Positions 14,799-16,593 of a stretch of 16,593 nt of DNA are shown here, piece after piece. The DNA lies in assembly GCA_020217035.1 (NCBI GenBank), contig JAIWOG010000271.1:1-16593 (forward strand), read 5' to 3'. Below the pieces are notes generated by a model. That model searched no databases. It was not told the origin of the DNA and was given only the letters and a program-made list of their open reading frames with translations. Within the stretch, counting starts at the first letter, position 1; every line of letters begins with the position of its first letter. A program made the position numbers and the translations under genes. Origin of the DNA: Magnetospirillum sp. GTDB lineage: Bacteria > Pseudomonadota > Alphaproteobacteria > Rhodospirillales > Magnetospirillaceae.

Positions 14799-15488
14799 AT
14801 GTCCCACAACATCCTGTCCGTCATTGCCGCCATGGCCGAGGTGGCGACCGTCACTCATGACGAGCCCTCGACCCGGCATCCGAAGAAACCCGTCATCACC
14901 ATTTCCCGAGATTACGGCTCGGGCGGCGACATCATCGCCCATCGCTTGGCCCAACGCATGGACATCCCGCTTTATGACGAGGTGGTGCTGAAGGAAATCG
15001 CCACCCGCCTGCAAGACGACCCGGCCATCGTTCGCATGCTGGACGAAGGCTTCGGTCGCGCCAAGGACATGTGGCTGTATCGCCTGTTCTCGGGTCGCGA
15101 CGTCGGTCCCGACGTCTATCGCGACACGCTGATGAAGGTGGTGATGAGCCTGGGCCGCATGGGCGGCGTCATCGTCGGGCGCGGTGCCCATGTCATCCTG
15201 CGCGAAGCCTGTGCGCTTCGGGTCCGCATCACCGGCACGCCGGAAGTTTGCGCCAAGCGCATGTCCCAATCGGGACACGGCACCTATGACGAGCAGATGG
15301 CCAAGGCGCTGGAACTGAACCACATTCGCGGCAAGTTCGTTTGGGAAGCTTTCCATTCCCGCTTGTCCGACGCCAGCCAGTTCGACATCAACATCAACAC
15401 CGACCGCATGGCCGATTTCGAAGACGCGGTCGTCATGTTGGAAGGCATGGCCAGGGCCATCCACGCCGGGCGGGTGCTGGCCCTGTAG
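14799..15488 (+). CDS. Cytidylate-kinase-like family protein
   Basis: This 229-residue protein shows a P-loop-like segment ISRDYGSGGDIIAHRLA (35-51), then YDEVVLKEIA and the GVIVGRGAHVIL strand-turn typical of the Cytidylate_kin2 family. The first 30 residues form a variable leader. A nucleotide-phosphorylating activity is plausible, but members of this family are mostly uncharacterised. The ATG at 14799 follows GGGAGG with a five-base spacer; a GTG five codons upstream is less well supported. It is convergent with the hypothetical gene on its right, separated by repeated hairpins. Confidence 0.82.
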   Translation: MSHNILSVIAAMAEVATVTHDEPSTRHPKKPVITISRDYGSGGDIIAHRLAQRMDIPLYDEVVLKEIATRLQDDPAIVRMLDEGFGRAKDMWLYRLFSGRDVGPDVYRDTLMKVVMSLGRMGGVIVGRGAHVILREACALRVRITGTPEVCAKRMSQSGHGTYDEQMAKALELNHIRGKFVWEAFHSRLSDASQFDININTDRMADFEDAVVMLEGMARAIHAGRVLAL

Positions 15489-15500
15489 AGATGGGAAAGG

Positions 15501-15590
15501 CCGGATCAGCCGATCCGGAAGCTTTTTCGCCTTGGGCCGGATCAGCCGATCCGGAGACTTTTTCGCCTTGGGCCGGATCAGCCGATCCGG
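15501..15590 (+). terminator. Three tandem 36-bp units with terminator-like hairpins
   Basis: The 18-bp hairpin CCGGATCAGCCGATCCGG (7-bp stem, four-base loop) occurs at 15501-15518, 15537-15554 and 15573-15590, at an exact 36-bp period. The two spacers end in CTTTTTCGCCTTGGG and differ only in their first few bases. Copies 1 and 2 are each followed by T5 on the plus strand, so they suit termination of the kinase-like gene. Copy 3 lies inside the end of the convergent gene and supplies its stop codon. Confidence 0.75.
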
Positions 15591-16593
15591 CCCAGCGCCC
15601 CACCGCCACCCGGCGGTCCGCCCAGTGGTGGCGGGGCGCCGGCATTGGCGGTTTGTTTCATCAGCTTTTCCACTTCTTCCAGCATCTTGCCGGCCACCTC
15701 GACGATGGGGGCGAAGCCGCGCGGGTCGGCGATCTTTTGCAACAGGGCCTTGCCATGGGCCTGGATCACCAGGGCCTCTTCCTTGCGGTCGGGCAGCATG
15801 GGCTGGGTCTGCTTGCGCAGTCGGGCGGGGAAACGGCGCAGCAGCCCCATGCGGCGGTTGGACAGCACCTTGAAGTTCATCACCTCGGCCAGCAATTCCG
15901 GGTAATCGGCGGGCGACAGCGCCTCGAACAGGTATTCGATCAACTCGATCTCGCTGAACTCCAGGATCAGGAAGACACGCTGGGTTTTCTGCCAATCGAC
16001 GATGAATTGGCCCACCGCCGCCAAACGATCGGCCAGTTCCGGGGCGAAAACCTTGTTGTCCAGCATCTTCCATGCCTTGGTCGAGGCCATGGGCAGCTTG
16101 TCCGGCAAGCCGAAATTGCGGCTGATCTGTTGGGCCACCGCCAAAAGCGCACGGCTGTCGCTGCCGTGGGTGTTCTTGCCCCAACAGGCGTAAACCAGAT
16201 CCAGGGCGTCGAAGTCCGAGACGGGCGGCACGTCGTCCAGCAACTTGGCTAGGGCGTCGTGGTTTTCCGGCAGTTCGGCGCTGCCACGTCGCCCGGTGTC
16301 GATGGAACTGCGCTGGGCGTGGGCGGCAATGATGGCCTCGACCCGCTGCACCAACGGATTGGCCGTTTGGGGCGATGGGTCTGGGGCTTGGTCTTCCGGC
16401 GCGGCGGAGGTGGGCTTATCGTCCGGTGGCGCCATCTCCGCCGATTGAACGGGGCTGTCCGTCGCCGCTGCCGGCACTTCGGCCTCTGTCGGCGATTCGG
16501 CCGGCGTTTCGTCCACCGGCGGTGGGGTGACGGCGGCGGGTCGTCGCGGCTTGCCCTTGACCTTCATCGTGACCGCCGGCTTGGCGGCGGCCT
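15578..16593 (-). CDS. Hypothetical protein with disordered N-terminus (start probably beyond right edge)
   Basis: At least 329 residues are visible from an ATG at 16567. The frame stays open to the right edge (reading AAAKPAVT before that Met) and no ribosome site precedes the ATG, so the true start may lie outside. Residues 1-70 are rich in Pro, Glu, Ala and Ser and are probably disordered. A helical region of about 70-300 follows, containing acidic FSEIELIEYLFEAL and basic RRMGLLRRFPARLRK segments. The tail is Gly/Pro-rich and ends GGGGALGRIG. I do not recognise a family. The last residues and stop codon fall within the third hairpin repeat. Confidence 0.75.
   Translation of the reverse strand, partial: AAAKPAVTMKVKGKPRRPAAVTPPPVDETPAESPTEAEVPAAATDSPVQSAEMAPPDDKPTSAAPEDQAPDPSPQTANPLVQRVEAIIAAHAQRSSIDTGRRGSAELPENHDALAKLLDDVPPVSDFDALDLVYACWGKNTHGSDSRALLAVAQQISRNFGLPDKLPMASTKAWKMLDNKVFAPELADRLAAVGQFIVDWQKTQRVFLILEFSEIELIEYLFEALSPADYPELLAEVMNFKVLSNRRMGLLRRFPARLRKQTQPMLPDRKEEALVIQAHGKALLQKIADPRGFAPIVEVAGKMLEEVEKLMKQTANAGAPPPLGGPPGGGGALGRIG

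Noticed and set aside
15501..15590. CRISPR array
   Set aside because: The 36-bp period drew attention, but the spacers are nearly identical, there are only three units, and no cas genes are near.
14709..16184. 491-codon minus-strand open frame across the kinase-like gene and the repeats
   Set aside because: It overlaps well-supported genes on both strands and owes part of its length to the 36-bp repeats.

Overview
This window looks like part of the chromosome of a Magnetospirillum-like alphaproteobacterium (Rhodospirillales). It is GC-rich, and guaA, ctaB, the LOG-family gene and the short hypothetical genes have the character of that group. The genus call is inference from protein character, not a database result. 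The most striking content is at the left end: the start of a perchlorate reductase locus on what appears to be a genomic island abutting the 3' end of guaA.

Left part (1 to about 5440, all genes on the minus strand, read right to left): an integrase remnant fused to the end of an IS3-like element, then moaA (molybdenum cofactor synthesis), then pcrA (Mo-bis-MGD catalytic subunit with a Tat signal) and pcrB (iron-sulfur subunit, running off the left edge). Upstream of both moaA and pcrA I find elements fitting the -24/-12 sigma-54 promoter pattern (GG-N10-GC). The 306-bp moaA-pcrA gap also carries several TTCTG-type inverted repeats, positioned like enhancer sites for a sigma-54 activator. This suggests that cofactor supply and the reductase are switched on together. 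Genes for pcrC, pcrD and chlorite dismutase would be expected beyond the left edge but cannot be seen.

Middle (5445 to about 10100): guaA (GMP synthetase, minus strand), a strong bidirectional terminator, then a minus-strand group of a small two-helix membrane protein, a ribbon-helix-helix protein and a DJ-1/PfpI protein. On the plus strand follow a small lipoprotein and a CorA/ZntB-type metal transporter.

Right part (10220 to 16593): a LysR regulator; a heme O synthase operon (a previously easy-to-miss 37-residue membrane peptide, a DUF420 protein, ctaB); a metallo-beta-lactamase-fold hydrolase divergent from a LOG-family protein with a 16-bp perfect palindrome between them; a cytidylate-kinase-like protein; and a convergent hypothetical protein that runs to the right edge. 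The last two genes are separated by three tandem 36-bp units, each carrying a terminator-like hairpin.

Most of the window right of guaA is ordinary core chromosome. The system worth attention is the guaA-associated perchlorate/molybdenum island and its apparent sigma-54 control.
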